From positions 19,754,735-19,818,734 of the forward strand of contig OY747712.1 of the NCBI GenBank assembly GCA_963556495.2: DNA of 64,000 nucleotides. The letters are read 5' to 3'. Under the pieces are notes generated by a model. It did no database searches, was not told the origin of the DNA, and was given only the letters and a program-made list of their open reading frames with translations. This document shows, piece by piece, positions 22,401 to 37,400 of this stretch. Both the position numbers and the translations under genes were made by a program. This DNA is from Valencia hispanica (lineage: Eukaryota; Chordata; Actinopteri; Cyprinodontiformes; Valenciidae). Within the stretch, counting starts at the first letter, position 1. Each line of letters starts with the position of its first letter.

Positions 22401-25400
22401 ATGGCCAAATTACAGAATCTTTATGATGACAAGATCTTGACGGTGCAAAAGACTTGTGAAGATGGCCATGACCAGGTTCAAGTTAAACTGACCAAGCTTT
22501 TGGAGAGCAAGGAGGCTGATCTGAGAAAAGAGATCCGAACAATACGGTTAGACATGGCTGCCTCAGATGGACCTGTGCAGACTTCAAGACAGACAGAACC
22601 ATCTGAAGAGAAGAAGGACTACAGTGACCATAAAGACATATGGCGTGAAATTGACCGCATAGCAGAGGCTCATCGAATACTTAACGTCCGTTTTGATAAC
22701 GAACTAAGTCATTTATCTTCCCTTCAGGAAATTGGTGATTTAGGTCTACTGATTCAAGAGCTGGAGGCACGTGTAAATATTACTGAACAAAATGCAGAAA
22801 CTCATTGTTTTTACATTGAAGAGAAGTTAACACGAACAATTGAAGATGAAGTGGAAGCACTACGGCAATTGCTGGACCAGCGTCTGATCAACACCGAGGA
22901 CCAGTTCACAAACATCCTGGCAGAAATGAGCAACAACACCGTCTCAAGAGTGTCTGACAACTCAGTGGTTGCTCTCCAGGCAGAGGTCAACAATAACAAG
23001 CTGCTTCTCCAGGGATTGAAAGAGAAAGTTAAGGTTGTTGAAGAGTTGTGCTCTGCTGGATGTTCAAGCTCTGAAATTACAACTGCTCAAGGTAGAACTG
23101 TGCTCACATCTAGTCGTGAAGAAAATATTGTGAAGGACCTAAATCGGTTCAGGAATGACTTGGATGTTCTTCACACAGATGTTACTTCCAACACAGAGAA
23201 GCTCAAACAGTTAGAGAATCTTTTTCAAAGTCAGTCAGTCAGAAATGAGAGACAAGGAAAGACTTTAGAGAATTTCCAAAAGGGCCTGATTAATCTGCAA
23301 AATAACGTGCTTGGTTTGGCTGGTGCTGTTACTGGGTTAACTGACTCCATTAGTAAATCCAACCAGGACATCCAACAAATAAGCTCAACATGCTGCAATG
23401 CAGAAGTGACTGGTCCTGAAAGTCCATTACAGCCCAACTTAGCTTCTGTTGAAAGCACCAACCGTCAGATACAAAACCTGAAAAACAGACTTGATACGCT
23501 TAGTGCACAGGTGTCTTCTGAACTGAACAATTGTAGGCAAAATACACAAGGTGTTTCTGATGAGATGTCAGCTATAGGTGGACGTGTGAGCCGTCTCGAA
23601 AAGATTTGTGGACGGTTAGATGGAGTTTCTGTTAACATCAAAGAGCTGAAAGATGGGTTGGAGAGACATGTTGGGGGCCTGCAGAACTGCGTCCAAAGGA
23701 TGAACGTAACCTGTGGAAATCATGGTGCAGAGATCGCCATGCTGTCAAATTCCTTGCAGAAGCTTCAGGCACAGATGTCCATGATAACCAAGCATGTTTT
23801 GAAAGATGTTACTGCCAAAGAGCCAGGTGAGTTGATTGTTTAATGGCATCACTGGTATATTTTTGTAATGAATTATGACATGAAAGGTCAGTATATCAAT
23901 TTCAGTGCCAGTCGAAATTAGCTTTATGAAAGGAGAGTAAGTTGGTGTGACAGATTAATATTATTTTAATGAGTTATGTATAGTTGGTTGGTTGGTTGAG
24001 TGGTATTCATTTGTAAATACTGCTAAATTTAAGTGTACCTCTAAATATGGTTTAGGTGGAGCTGCACAGTAGAGCAATTGATAGCACTGTTGCCTGGGGT
24101 CTTTCTGTATGAAGGTTGCAAATTTATATAGCCATTAGGTTAGGTCAGTGTAAATTGGATTTATTCATGAGTTTTGTTTTCACACTGTTTTGTTTACTAA
24201 ATAACATTGGCTTATTAATGTCATTATAAAAATTTCTACTGCATACATCAAGGATCACTTGTAATTACTGGTATTCTTAGATTGAGTGCATGAAGCCTGT
24301 ATTATTAGCTAGTATTTATTGCAGTCCAATAACTACTTGGTTAAATTGATATCAGATATACTGAAACCGCAATATATTGTGTGGCCACAGTTACAGCCTC
24401 TCTGAATTCATGTTAGGATTGAGCCTTGGTAGCTCCTGAGCTGTTCCTGAGCATCCTAATAAATGTTTGCTCATCTGAGCAATTGGGGCAGATGGTTGAA
24501 GCTTGGACATGATTGGGTGTTCTTACAGGACAATGCTTTCAAACACACAAACAAAACCAGATTTGGAATCTGGGAAGCAGGACAGTTTTAAGTTTTTGTA
24601 GAGGCTCTGAGCTCAACCCTGTTGAAAATGTTTGAACTGTGCTTTAAAGCTTTGTCCCTCCAACCACACCAACCAATTGAAATTAGCGTTACTATTTCTG
24701 ATCAAAGTGGTCAAATACAGGTCCTTCTCAAAAAATTAGCATATTGTGATAAAGTTCATTATTTTCCATAATCTAATGATAAAAATTAAACTTTCATATA
24801 TTTTAGATTCATTGCTCACCAAATGAAATATTTCAGGTCTTTTATTGTTTTCAAACTGATGATTTTGGCATACAGCTCATGAAAACCCAAAATTCCTATC
24901 TCAAAAAATTAGCATATCATGAAAAGGTTCTCTAAACGAGCTATTAACCTAATCATCTGAATCAACTAATTAACTCTAAACACCTGCAAAAGATTCCTGA
25001 GGCTTTTAAAAACTCCCAGCCTGGTTCATTACTCAAAACCGCAATCATGGGTAAGACTGCCGACCTGACTGCTGCCCAGAAGGCCATCATTGACACCCTC
25101 AAGCAAGAGGGTAAGACACAGAAAGAAATTTCTGAACGAATAGGCTGTTCCCAGAGTGCTGTATCAAGGCACCTCAGTGGGAAGTCTGTGGGAAGGAAAA
25201 AGTGTGGCAGAAAACGCTGCACAACGAGAAGAGGTGACCAGACCCTGAGGAAGATTGTGGAGAAGGACCGATTCCAGACCTTGGGGGACCTGCGGAAGCA
25301 GTGGACTGAGTCTGGAGTAGAAACATCCAGAGCCACCGTGCACAGGCGTGTGCAGGAAATGGGCTACAGGTGCCGCATTCCCCAGGTCAAGCCAATTTTG

Positions 25401-28400
25401 AACCGGAAACAGCGGCAGAAGCGCCTGACCTGGGCTACAGAGAAGCAGCACTGGACTGTTGCTCAGTGGTCCAAAGTACTTTTTTCGGATGAAAGCAAAT
25501 TTTGCATGTCATTCGGAAATCAAGGTGCCAGAGTCTGGAGGAAGACTGGGGAGAAGGAAATGCCAAAATGCCTGAAGTCCAGTGTCAAGTACCCACAGTG
25601 AGTGATGGTCTGGGGTGCTATGTCAGCTGCTGGTGTTGGTCCACTGTGTTTTATCAAGTGCAGGGTCAATGCAGCTAGCTATCAGGAGATTTTGGAGCAC
25701 TTCATGCTTCCATCTGCTGAAAAGCTTTATGGAGATGAAGATTTCATTTTTCAGCACGTCCTGGCACCTGCTCACAGTGCCAAAACCACTGGTAAATGGT
25801 TTACTGACCATGGTATTACTGTGCTCAATTGGCCTGCCAACTCTCCTGACCTGAACCCCATAGAGAATCTGTGGGATATTGTGAAGAGGAAGTTGAGAGA
25901 TGCAAGACCCAACACTCTGGATGAGCTTAAGGCCTCCTGGGCCTCCATAACACCTCAGCAGTGCCACAGGCTGATTGCCTCCATGCCAAGCCGTCAATTC
26001 TGCAAAAGGATTCCCGACCAAGTATTGAGTGCATAACTGAACATAATTATTAGAAGGTTGACTTTTTTTGTATTTAAAACACTTTTCTTTTATTGGTCGG
26101 ATGAAATATGCAAATTTTTTGACATAGGAATTTTGGGTTTTCATGAGCTGTATGCCAAAATCATCAGTTTGAAAACAATAAAAGACCTGAAATATTTCAG
26201 TTGGTGTGCAATGAATCTAAAATATATGAAAGTTTAATTTTTATCATTACATTATGGAAAATAATGAACTTTATCACAATATGCAAATTTTTTGAGAAGG
26301 ACCTGTATGTAACCACAATTAGGCCATGTGGTTTCTCTGCAACTTGCTACACCACATTAATCAAGCCATTAGTGGAGATGTGTATAAATATTCGAGTGTA
26401 TATAATTTGGATCCTGCATAGAATTAAGAAAAACTGGTAAATATGACAGATTTACATAGCATTGTACCAACAGAGAGAAAGAATAAAATGTTTAATCTCA
26501 TGTGTTCTGGGACCGTAGCACTATATAGGCTTTGTGTTGACAACAACATGCCTCATTGATATCAAGATGCACATTTGTATTTCCAAAATGCATCTCACAA
26601 CTTTATTAAGAGAATCGTTTGGGAACTAAATGACTGAGGTTTCTATGTAAAGGATAAAAATAGCCTTACTAAAAGAGTTTAACTCAGGTGTGTCCAACTC
26701 CAGTCCTCAAGACCTACTGCCCTGCAACTTTTAGATGGATCCCTGCTCCAACACAGCTGAATCAAATGACTGAATCACCTGTTCAGTATGCCATCAAGTT
26801 TGGCAAAGGCCTGGTAGGGAATCATTCATTTGATTTAGCTGTGTTAGAGCAAGGATGCACCTAAAGGTTGCATGGCAGTTGTTCTCGAGGACTGGGGTTG
26901 GACACCCCTGGTTTAACTCATCAAAACCTAAAAGTATATTTTCCTACTACTGGAAGGAGAAAATGTTACACAGGGTATGTTTGCCTCATTAGGTATTGGA
27001 GTTATGTTGACAGCCAGGGTGTGATGACAGTAATTATGGCATCAAAACGATGGCAGCTTAAAATGAAACTGAACAGAAATATTGGCACTGAAAATAAAAT
27101 TGACATTAAAAAATAAAATTCTAACTAAAAATATTAATTTTGAATCTGATTTTTTTTTTTTTTTAATTTCTGTATTAAAAGTGAAACAAACGTTTAAAGT
27201 AAAAAAAGTTTCAATGAAACACAAAATATATACATTTAAAAAAATAACTCACAATCAAGTTTTCACACTTGGATTTGAACCTATAACATCTGGTAGATAA
27301 GGCATCCTTACCTACCAGGCTACCGCCTAAGTCAGGCCGACAGTGTCCCTTTCTGTATATTTAAACAGTGCATCCAAAGAAAGGAAGCAATGGTTACTCA
27401 TTTTAACGTTATATCAAAATAAACATTACGCAGAGTTATAGCAGTGGATTTTGCTGTAATACAAGGACATTTTAGAATTAAATATATTTAAAAGAACTAC
27501 AAATGGCTTTTATTTGCTGGTTTAGAAAACGGGTCATAAAACCACCTGACTCATTTGACAACTTAAAGCAAGTGACATGTGCCCCGCCCCTCAAGCTCGT
27601 GCACCACGTGAAAAGAGTGACAGAGGAATGAAGCTGAATAGCAGCAGCAATTTAACAATGGTGGCATTGAAAAAAAAGACTGGCATTGTAAAAGATAAAA
27701 AAGATTAAAGTGTGAAAACTTGGTTGTGAGTTATTTGTTTAAATGTATATATTTTGAGTTTCATTTGACCTTTTTTCACTTTCAATACAGAAATTCTCAC
27801 GACATTTATTTCAGATTCTAAATTAATATGTTCAGTTAGAATTATGTTTTTTCATGCTAATTTTATTTTGTGTGCCAATATTTCTGTTCAGTTTCATTTT
27901 AAGCTGGCATCATTTTGGTCCCATAAGTAATTGGCTTAAGATTATGGCACATTTTGTCTCTGGAATGAATGTTAACTGTATAGCGCACTGTGAACACCCT
28001 CATTAGTGCAATCAAGCCAGAAATTAATCAAACAAAACAAACTGCTTTATCTAGAATAGCAGTCTTTTTCAGCTTCGTCCTTCACTTCCAGCATTTAAGT
28101 TTATTAAATGTGATTAACATCTGTGTAAACACAAATCTTTCCTCAAGATAATCCTCCATGTAATGCATTCTGCTTTGCTTGGTTTAAATGCCGCACTGGA
28201 GAGGAAATGTTCGGCTCTCGTGAAGGACTGCAGGGTATTTCCCATAGTGGGAGGGCAGGAGTTCATTGGGCCTCCTGTGTTTGCCTTGACTGTGTCATTC
28301 AATATGTCCTGACAGCATAAAGCAGAGACCAGTCTTCCTCTAACTTGTGTTGGGTTGAATTCGTTTTATCATAGGAAAAGAGCCAGATAAATAGAAGAAT

Positions 28401-31400
28401 GTAGTTTTCACAATTTCATTATTGATTTTCCCTTCTATTACGGTCTGAGTGCACAAGCAGACTGCTCTATCCTGGCTGTCTCTTCAGTGAAAAGTTAGAA
28501 ATAGTTGGCGAGGTATCTTTTTTCACTTTGATACAGCTTTGTCACTCATACCACAGCACTTCAGACCTTAATCTTAGTTCCTATTCCTTCAGTACGTACA
28601 AACACACATTAAACCTCCCTTCCTGCTCTTTTTCTCCAAACACATGAACACATAGAGAGCTCCAGAGATTCTCGTAGGGTGATCTCAGTCTGATGTGTGG
28701 AATCTGGTCCTCATTAAGAGCCCTGACTCACTCGCTGCTAAAGTCCGTCTTAAGAGAATGAGGAGAACCATGGCTCCACACCCAGGACCAGATGCTTGAA
28801 CTACCCTGAGATGTGATGTCACAACTGGGGCCCCTATCGTTGGTGCCTCCCTTTATTACACCATTGTCCAAAACAATAACTTCATGGAAGGCTGAGGAAA
28901 AGAAGTGTGGCAGATGGATGATATGTTGTGGTGTGGAGATAGGCATAGCCATGTCTAGGTGTATTTCTTTTCAGTTTTTGCCAGATACAGATGGCTGCTA
29001 AGAGGTGTTTGATTTCAAAACCTCTGCAGCTTTCTGAGGTATTTGATCCAAACTCCACATCTTTGTCTCTGATTAGCTATGAGAGGTCAAAGCAGAACAG
29101 ATCTTTCTAGGTCATTATCTTAATATAGTAACAGTGCCTGGCAAAAGTATTCATACTGCTTTAACATTTTCACACTTTGTCTTTTGGGAAACACCAAAAA
29201 CTGAATTTTTGGTATATAGACAACACAAAGTAGTGTATGATGTTAAAGCAAAAGGAAACTGATGCATAATTTGAAAAAACTTGCAGGTAGAAATGTTATA
29301 AGTGTGGTGGGCATTTGTACTCTGACTCCTTTCCTATGATACTCCCAAATAAATCCATTGCAACCAGCTGCCATATTAGTAAAGATCTTTAATCTCAGTG
29401 TAAACACAGTTGTTCGAAGCAGACCTTTGATGTTTCTTTGAGAACATTACCGAACAAACTGTCCTATCAAGACCAAAGAACACAACAGACATTAAAATAT
29501 TTTGAACCCTCTAAATTCAGATTTTGTTTTCACTCTCCTGCTCAGTGTGATTGGTTGAAACTACACTTATCGGTGAATGTTTGCATTTTGACACAGCATA
29601 GCCCAGTTTACACTGTAGCAGTGGACTATCTTAAATTAGCCAAACGATTGGTAAACAGAAGCTCATAGCAAGGTCTGTTCTGTCTAAATGTAACAAACCT
29701 ATGACCTCTTGAGCTGTAAGATAAATTAACAGCAACATTCAGACAACTTGTTGCCTGGTAACTGGTTGTGGCCAAGAATCATTTCAGCACAAAACTGAAA
29801 AATAATAGGTTTGTCACTCAAATGTCAGGGGCGGGAAAAAAACCTCAGCCTCCTGAGGTTAGGTTATTGCAAGAGTTCAAACCTCAATATCGATGCGATA
29901 AAGGTTAATCGTCCAGCCCTAGTTAGAGGACAGAGTACTATCATTAAAAGAAATAAAAAACTAGGGTTTATGTAAGGGCTAAAAAACAAAGATAGAAAAT
30001 AAAGAAGAGCAGCACACTAAACCTTGCAAGCACTTTCATTTTGGTAGACATTATAACAGATAAATAGAGCTTAAGAAGCAACAATGGCTGTGAAATGTTA
30101 CCTTTACTTTCAAAGCTGCCTAAATTTAATATCTATAAGGTTAAACTATGTTCTGCATCTGAAACAGACACCAAAAAACAACTGATGTCCATGTTGATGC
30201 CAGAACTTGCATGAAACGAGCTGCACTTAAATATTTGCTGCCATTTTTGGACTAATTAATGGCAACAAAAACAATGGCACTTTCCACTTTGGCAGGTCTG
30301 TCTTCTGTCTCTTCAGCTTATCATGCACATTCGCAATTTCAGTGTGGCGAGTGTAAACTCAACATAAGACAAATGCATAAACAGTCACAGAACTCTCTCC
30401 CCTTCCGTGGGCTATCATCCCTAGGCCACGCCCCCCTGATTTGGGAACGTGCATTGCCGCAGTAAACAAGAGAGCGCAAAACACCAGTCTCAGTTTTCGT
30501 GAAGTAATATGGCGGAAACGTCTTTTGTTTTCTGTGACTTCAGATGGTGTTTTACTTTTTGGGACTCTGGTAGTTTGTCCTAAAGATGAAGTGGTAGTAG
30601 CCGGGTGTTTCTCCTTCTCTGAGATTATTGAGCGGAGAACGTCTTACACCAGTGGGGTTCTGTTGCAAAATTCAAGAGCATGCAATGAGTGGAGGAGCCA
30701 CGTAAAAGCGGAAGCCTGCTTATCCAGTGAGACAGACATCTGGATGGTCCAATCGTTGTTTTTCGACTGACCCATGTTATGGGCTGCGGTTTTTAGACAA
30801 ATGTAAAAGAACCACTTAATTATTTTTATTGTTTTAATCTCCACAAAATATTTATAGCCATACTATGTTAGAACGTTGTTAAGTGGCATGACATTTTTTT
30901 TAAAATTTAGCTTGTTTGCAGATTTGCCATAGCAGCTTTAACTATTAAATAACCGATACTGGCTGCATCTGGACGGCAGAAGGTGCTCCATGGTGTTACG
31001 GCCAGTGATCCTTTTCAAATCTCAGGAGTGTTGACACTTCTGTTGAATCAATCCAGAGGTGGAGATTTGTAATCTCTTCAGACTCAGCGGACTCCAGCAT
31101 GACACATTTAACCCCTTTAATCTTCATATTGACCTAATTTTGCCTAAAACCACAACACAACTAAGTAGCGTCAATACACCAGTAATGCATGTTCTACACA
31201 TACCAAAGGCATATTGAAAGCACCGCTTCTAAGTCATTAAGCAGGTGACTGCAAGCTTTCTACCAGAGCACATAGCCAACTAATTAACCAACTAATATGA
31301 GGTTGTTATCCTTCCAGTGTTCATCTGTAATGAGTAGAGCAACAAAATGAATTATATTGTGCACACTAAACGCAGTTTAGCAGGTATTTATTCTAGATAT

Positions 31401-34400
31401 TTGCTTCAGTCTGTTTATGAAAATAACATTAAAATGATGCCTTTCACAACCCTAAAATTCAATATGTTACATTTATTCAGCAGTTGGAATATCTGTTGTT
31501 TTATTTTATAATTTTTTGGTATAACTGTTAGGTTAATACCATGTTACTGTGAAACTAGTGTTTTTATTCAAGGTGATCATTACATTAAAATAATATTTAA
31601 CTGCATTTATACTATTGTCCTTCAGAGAGCTGTCTGAAAGTGAAAACCATTTTCCAAACTTGTTTACAATGTTTTGGGTAATTCTGGAGTATCGGGCCAA
31701 ATTATACCGTACTAGCTATCTTGATAGTTCTGGCAGTATTTCTTAACATACCTAAGAAAATAAGACTTATACAAATCCTTTGTGTGTAATAATCAGTTTC
31801 TTGTTCAAAGTTATGTAACCTTTAATCCCACAAAAAGTGTGAGATGCAATGTGTGGTTCAAGACTTAGTGGTTTCCTCAAGTTTGGAAATGACAAAATTT
31901 GAAAAGAGATATAATATCCATAAAATCTCCCCACTTTCAGGGTGTGGTATTGGTTTCCTCTCAGTGTTTGAGCTCATATTCTCCACGCGGTCATATGAAG
32001 ACCCTGAGGAGGCTGAGAACAGATGAAGCGTTGTAATACATAACTAAAAGATTAACTAGAATAGCCTTGCCCCTGGACAATGTGACTGCTGAATGGAATT
32101 GTGTGACCTAAGTTGCAAAATGTTGGCACTGCTGCAACTGCAGCTGCTTAGTTCTGCCCTGAAAATTTGAGACTCTCTTTTAGTGTTTTTTTTCCTCTAT
32201 GGGATTTCCCAGAAAAGACTCTTGCTTTATTTACAGTGCCTTGCAAAAGTATTAATATCCTTTAAATTCCATTAAATTAAAACCTAAAGAAATCAATGGG
32301 ATTGGGATTTTTTGAAATGGTATAATTGAGGCTTAATTCTTAATCGTGAAGTGAAAGAAAAACTGATATAGTATTTTAGTTCCTTAGAAATGAGAATTAT
32401 TTCCTATGTTTTCAGTCCCCCTGGGTCAATACGTAGAATTACCATTTGCTCCAATTAACACTACAGATCTTTTGAGATAATGTTTCTACCAATATTGTAC
32501 TTCTGTAGATTTAAATCTTTGCCCATTCTTCTTTGTTAAGTAGCACAATCTCAGTCATATTAGAGCACCTGTGAATATTAGAATATTTGGGATGGTTCTC
32601 AATTGGATTTAGATCTGGACTTTGCCTCTGCTTTTTTATCACATGAGTGTTTTGATGTAAACTGTTCCACAATAGCTCTGGGTGCATGTTTAGGGCCGTT
32701 GTCCTCCTGGAATGTGAATGATTGCCCTGGTCTTAAGTCTTGCTGCACCTCTAACATTTTTCTTCCAGAATTGTGAAGTATTTTGGTGAGAAATGTTTTT
32801 TCTGCCACACATTGTTTGGAATGCCATCAAAAACCACAATTTTATCTATGGATGTCAGAAGTAAATGGGACTGTATATAAACTTTGGAGCTGTTAAAAAA
32901 ACTTGAAAAAACCTTATCTTTCCACTTAAAAAATAGTGTCTGGTGTATCACAGTAAATACAAAATAAAATACACAGGTTTTTGGTGGTAACATACTTTTG
33001 CAAGATGCAGTAAATATTTCAACATTGCAGTTATTCTGCAGTAACCTGAGGCATTTCAATGTGCATTCTATTAGATTGTATTTTAAGGCATTTTAGTAAG
33101 TACGTTTTATAAAGTTTGTGCTATACTGTAGTGACAAACCAACCTTTTTGTACTTGTTTGATCCTCAATCAACTTTTTCTTAAAGCACTTATCTCTCGTT
33201 GGGTCTCTCTTTATTGTCTCACCAAAGTGTCTTTCTGAACTCTTTTTCCATTCAATTCGTCCTTCCAGCAGTGCTGGTGGACTTCTCTTTCTCCTCTCCC
33301 CCTACTCTGTGCTGTAAGTGTATATTGACAGAGGAGGCCATCAGAACCCCCCCCAAAAAAGCTGGGATAAAATTAAGGCTTTGATTTCATGGATCAATGC
33401 TTGGCAATTGATCACTCTTGCTTTTTATTGGAAGGACAGGCAAGAAGATTATGTGTCTGCTGTGATGAGGAAGTACAAGAAGCGTGAGACATAAAAGGCT
33501 CTTTGAAGTCAAAGGGGTGTCTGTTGGGAAAGAATGGACAATTTTATTTGACAACCCCCTTGTGACGCACACACAGACACACATGTCCTGTATATATTTA
33601 GGCATTACCAGAATTTTGAGGAGCTCTTTGACAGCAAGTGTTTCCCTGTTGAGATATCTAAGGCAGGGAGGTATTTCCATTTCTGACCCAAGAGCTCATC
33701 TAGAAGTCTTCAGTGGAAATACGCACACACTATAGGAGAGGCAGTACACAATTAAAGCCTGCCGTCATCAGTGACATTGCTGGACAACAAGGGGTGGAGG
33801 ATGAAAATACAATGGAAGCGTATGTGTAACATAAATCAAATTAAAATGGATTAGCACAAATGCTTTTTCATTTTCAAAATCTAGCTGCTATTTTTGACTC
33901 ATAAATAAAATTAAAAACGAATCATCCTAACTGCTTTTTCATTTTACAATTCAACAGTGCTCATTCTGTAACTTAATTAAAATTAAATAGAAAAGGGCTT
34001 TTAAAATTTAATTTTCAAATTGCATCCCAGCAAAATAGTTACAAAATTAAATTTGAAATGTCAAAGTTGAAAATGCATTTGCAGAAATGCGTTTTCATTT
34101 TCAGAATACAAATGCCCTTTTGACTCATAAAATGAAAAATAAATTATCCAAACTGCTTTTTCATTTTGCAATTCAGCGTAGCTCGTTCCGTGACCTAATT
34201 AAAAAGATAAAGAAAATGTATTGCTTTTTCGTTTTCATCCCTACCCCTGCAAAAGGTGTAACATAATTCAAATCGAATTGGCAATCCCTCACGGCGCAGG
34301 AGAATGACGTCAGGTCTCCTTCTTCTTCTTCAGTCCTCAGCCTGACCGTGCTTAGCAATCAAAACGTTAGGGGGCATTTGTGTATAGTTGATGCTGGTGA

Positions 34401-37400
34401 AAGAGAGGAAAAGTAACAAGAAGGCAAGTGGAAAAGTATGAGAGTGTGAGCATACACATTTATAAAGGCTGTGTGGTCCAAATTCAGGGGCTGCATCCTT
34501 CTAAGGACCCGTCCTCCCTGGTCTAAGAAGGACGTCGGGTCATTCGTAGACCAGGTGGACCACCGCATGTTAGAGCACCTTCAAGTGAGGCAACACTTGG
34601 AAATATGCCGTCAAGCCAGCCGTTTATAGTAATATTACATTTCAGTTTTTCTTTTTTAATAAATTCACAAACATTTCTACATTTGTTTTTCTTCTGTCAA
34701 GATGGGGTGCTGATTGTACATTAATGCGAAATAAAATGATCTTTTTTGATTTTAGAAAATGGCTGCAATGAAACAGAGTGACAATTTTAAAGGGGTCTGT
34801 ACACTTTACATAACTAAATATTATATGTATAAATATATAAATATAAATATGTTTTTAACACCATTGCGGGTCATAACAGCATGAGCTCTTCTCTGCATCT
34901 GCCTCAGTGCTGGTGACAGTGTGGCACCTGGGGATGAGTTTGAAGATGATGTAGCAGAGGATGAGGCTTGTTCGGAGAACTCAGTGGTGTTCTCCGGTGG
35001 GACAAACTGTCTTCTGAACACGTCTTAGTGATGTGGCAGCAGTCTATTAAGCCAGCCCTGGACGACGCAGCGCAAAGAACAGTGCAAAGAAGCTACCCGA
35101 AGCCTTCTCTGCAGACCAACCTAAATGATGTTCCCCTCGTCAACCAGAAAATACCACCCACAGGTTTCAGCTGGATAACTCCATCCACATCTCTGAGCTT
35201 TATTCAGCCTGTTTATTCTAATAAAGCTTAAAGAACGGCCCAGGAAGAGCTCATTCAGGTTAATCCTGCATGAGTAACTATAAATAACTACACAATAATT
35301 TATCCTAATGTCAATTTTTGTTATTTCATTTCAATAGTCATTTTAAATTGTTCAAAGTAAGCTCAATGTTCATACCTTTAAAAATTCAATGCAACTGTTA
35401 GTAAAATGACAATTATATTTCAGATTAGTTTTAATCAATTTATTTATAACAACCATGGAACAACTAAATAACCAAAGTGACAAAAACATAAATTGACAAA
35501 CAGAAAGCAGTGATCCATCCGGTCCTTCCTCTCCTCTCCTCTCCTCCGCCTCCCTTTGATTCCTCATGTCCTAAACAAGAAATCAATACACAGTTTACAA
35601 AAAAAGCAACACAAAAACTTTGTGTTGCAAATCTCTATTTATAAACATGATCAGTCATAAGTTATGTATTGATGCACTGCTGCACATGCACATACAGTAC
35701 TTTTTCATTACAAAAATAATCTCATTTGTTTTTGGCCAACAATGGGTGACATTCCCCTCCAGATTTACCATAATTGTATTTATAAAATAGATAGAAAATA
35801 AGTGCAGATGAGGAACATGGCAACTGTGTTATTTGTGAATTCAAAACTATAGTTTTTACAGCAGAACACAAGAGATCACATACTAAGAATCCAGGTTATG
35901 AGGTTTTTGAGGCTTAATAAGACTCCTAAGCATTAGGTGTGTAATTGGATTTATTCTTCTACCTCCATGCCACCGTGGCCCAATTTTGCTCCGGTAACGA
36001 GGTAATAATTTCCCCTAAAAGAAGTCGTTTTTTTCCCCCTTTGCAAAACCCAAAATAAGCTGTACATAAGCGGGGCAATAGACGGAGAACCATTAGACCA
36101 ACATAGGAGCTCGTTTATGGGCGATAGTTTACAAATAATAATAATATTATATTATAATACATGTCTATACTAACAACAAAAGCCAAATAACACAACCGCG
36201 TTAAGTTTAACATTTTTGTACCGCCAGATTTTAATAAACTTACATTTAAAACTGTACTCTTCGCTTGCTCCGTCTCCAGCTTCATCCGCCATTGTTGCTG
36301 GAACAAAAATCTTCTCGCAATGCCCTGACGTCATTCTCCTGCGCCGTGTGGGATTGCGAATCCACTTTGAAATATGTTACACTTTTTGCAGCGGGAAGTT
36401 TGAAAACGAAAAAGCAATATAATTTTCTTTATCGTTTTAATTAAGTTACAGAACGAGCAATGTTGAATTGTAAAATGAAAAAGCAGTTTGGATGATTTCT
36501 TTTTAATTTTATTTATGAGTCAAAAGGGGCATTTGTATTTAGAAAATGAAAATGCATTTCTGCTAATGCATTTTAATTTTCAACTTTGACATTTCAAATT
36601 GAATTTTGTTACTGTTTTGCTGGGGTGCAATTTGAAAATTAAATCTGAAATGTCCTTTTCTATTTCATTTGAATTAAGTTATAGAATGAGCAATGTTGAA
36701 TTGTAAAATGAAAAAGCAGTTTGGGTTATTTATTTTTAATTTTATTTATGAGTCAAAAATAGCAGCTAGATTTAGAAAATGAAAAAGCATTTCTGCAAAT
36801 GCATTTTAATTTTATTTATGTTACACATACGCTTCCATAAAATACATCTATGTGTACAGTAAGAGATTAGAATGAGAAACAGAAAAATGTGTTCCAGACT
36901 GTGAGTGATGCCTTATTGTATGTCTGTAGGAACCACGCCCTGCTCTTTGCCCCAAACAACCCTCGAGACCATTTTCCCTTGCATGATCAGCCTGTCTAAT
37001 GCAATACTTCGTTTTGCTTTCCCGAACTTCTGCACATTCACAAGCTGTCACCTAATTCTGAGGAGGTGAAGTGACGAAACCATCCATCTGCCCCTGCCGA
37101 GTCTCAACCCTGAATGTTAACATCTGGTTTTGGGGATGTTTTTCGATGTGTTTGAAACTGCTGAGCCTCTTTGTGTGAGTTTTTTTTTCTTTTTACTCTG
37201 CGTGAGAAAAAAACAGACTGAGAGCTCATGGGAAATATGCACTCTGGCAGTCGGTATTCTGAAGGAGGCACTGGGAGGAAATGAAGAAGAGATTTCTGAT
37301 TATCTCAGTGCAACATGATTGCTGAGCTTAATTTATTTCTGATTATACATGTGGCTTCTGAGTAGTTTGTGGGAACATTGTAACATTTGTGGGAAGAGGG

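Noticed and set aside
27265..27335. Functional tRNA gene on the minus strand
   Set aside because: Box A and B words exist, but the acceptor stem is bulged and the anticodon arm does not fold convincingly; it lies inside a mobile element.
34821..35231. Opposite-strand frames in the centre of the 3.0-kb element (Ser-rich minus frame, 87-codon plus frame)
   Set aside because: I tried to read them as a transposase or SANT/MADF protein; no motif matched and a stop precedes the minus frame immediately.
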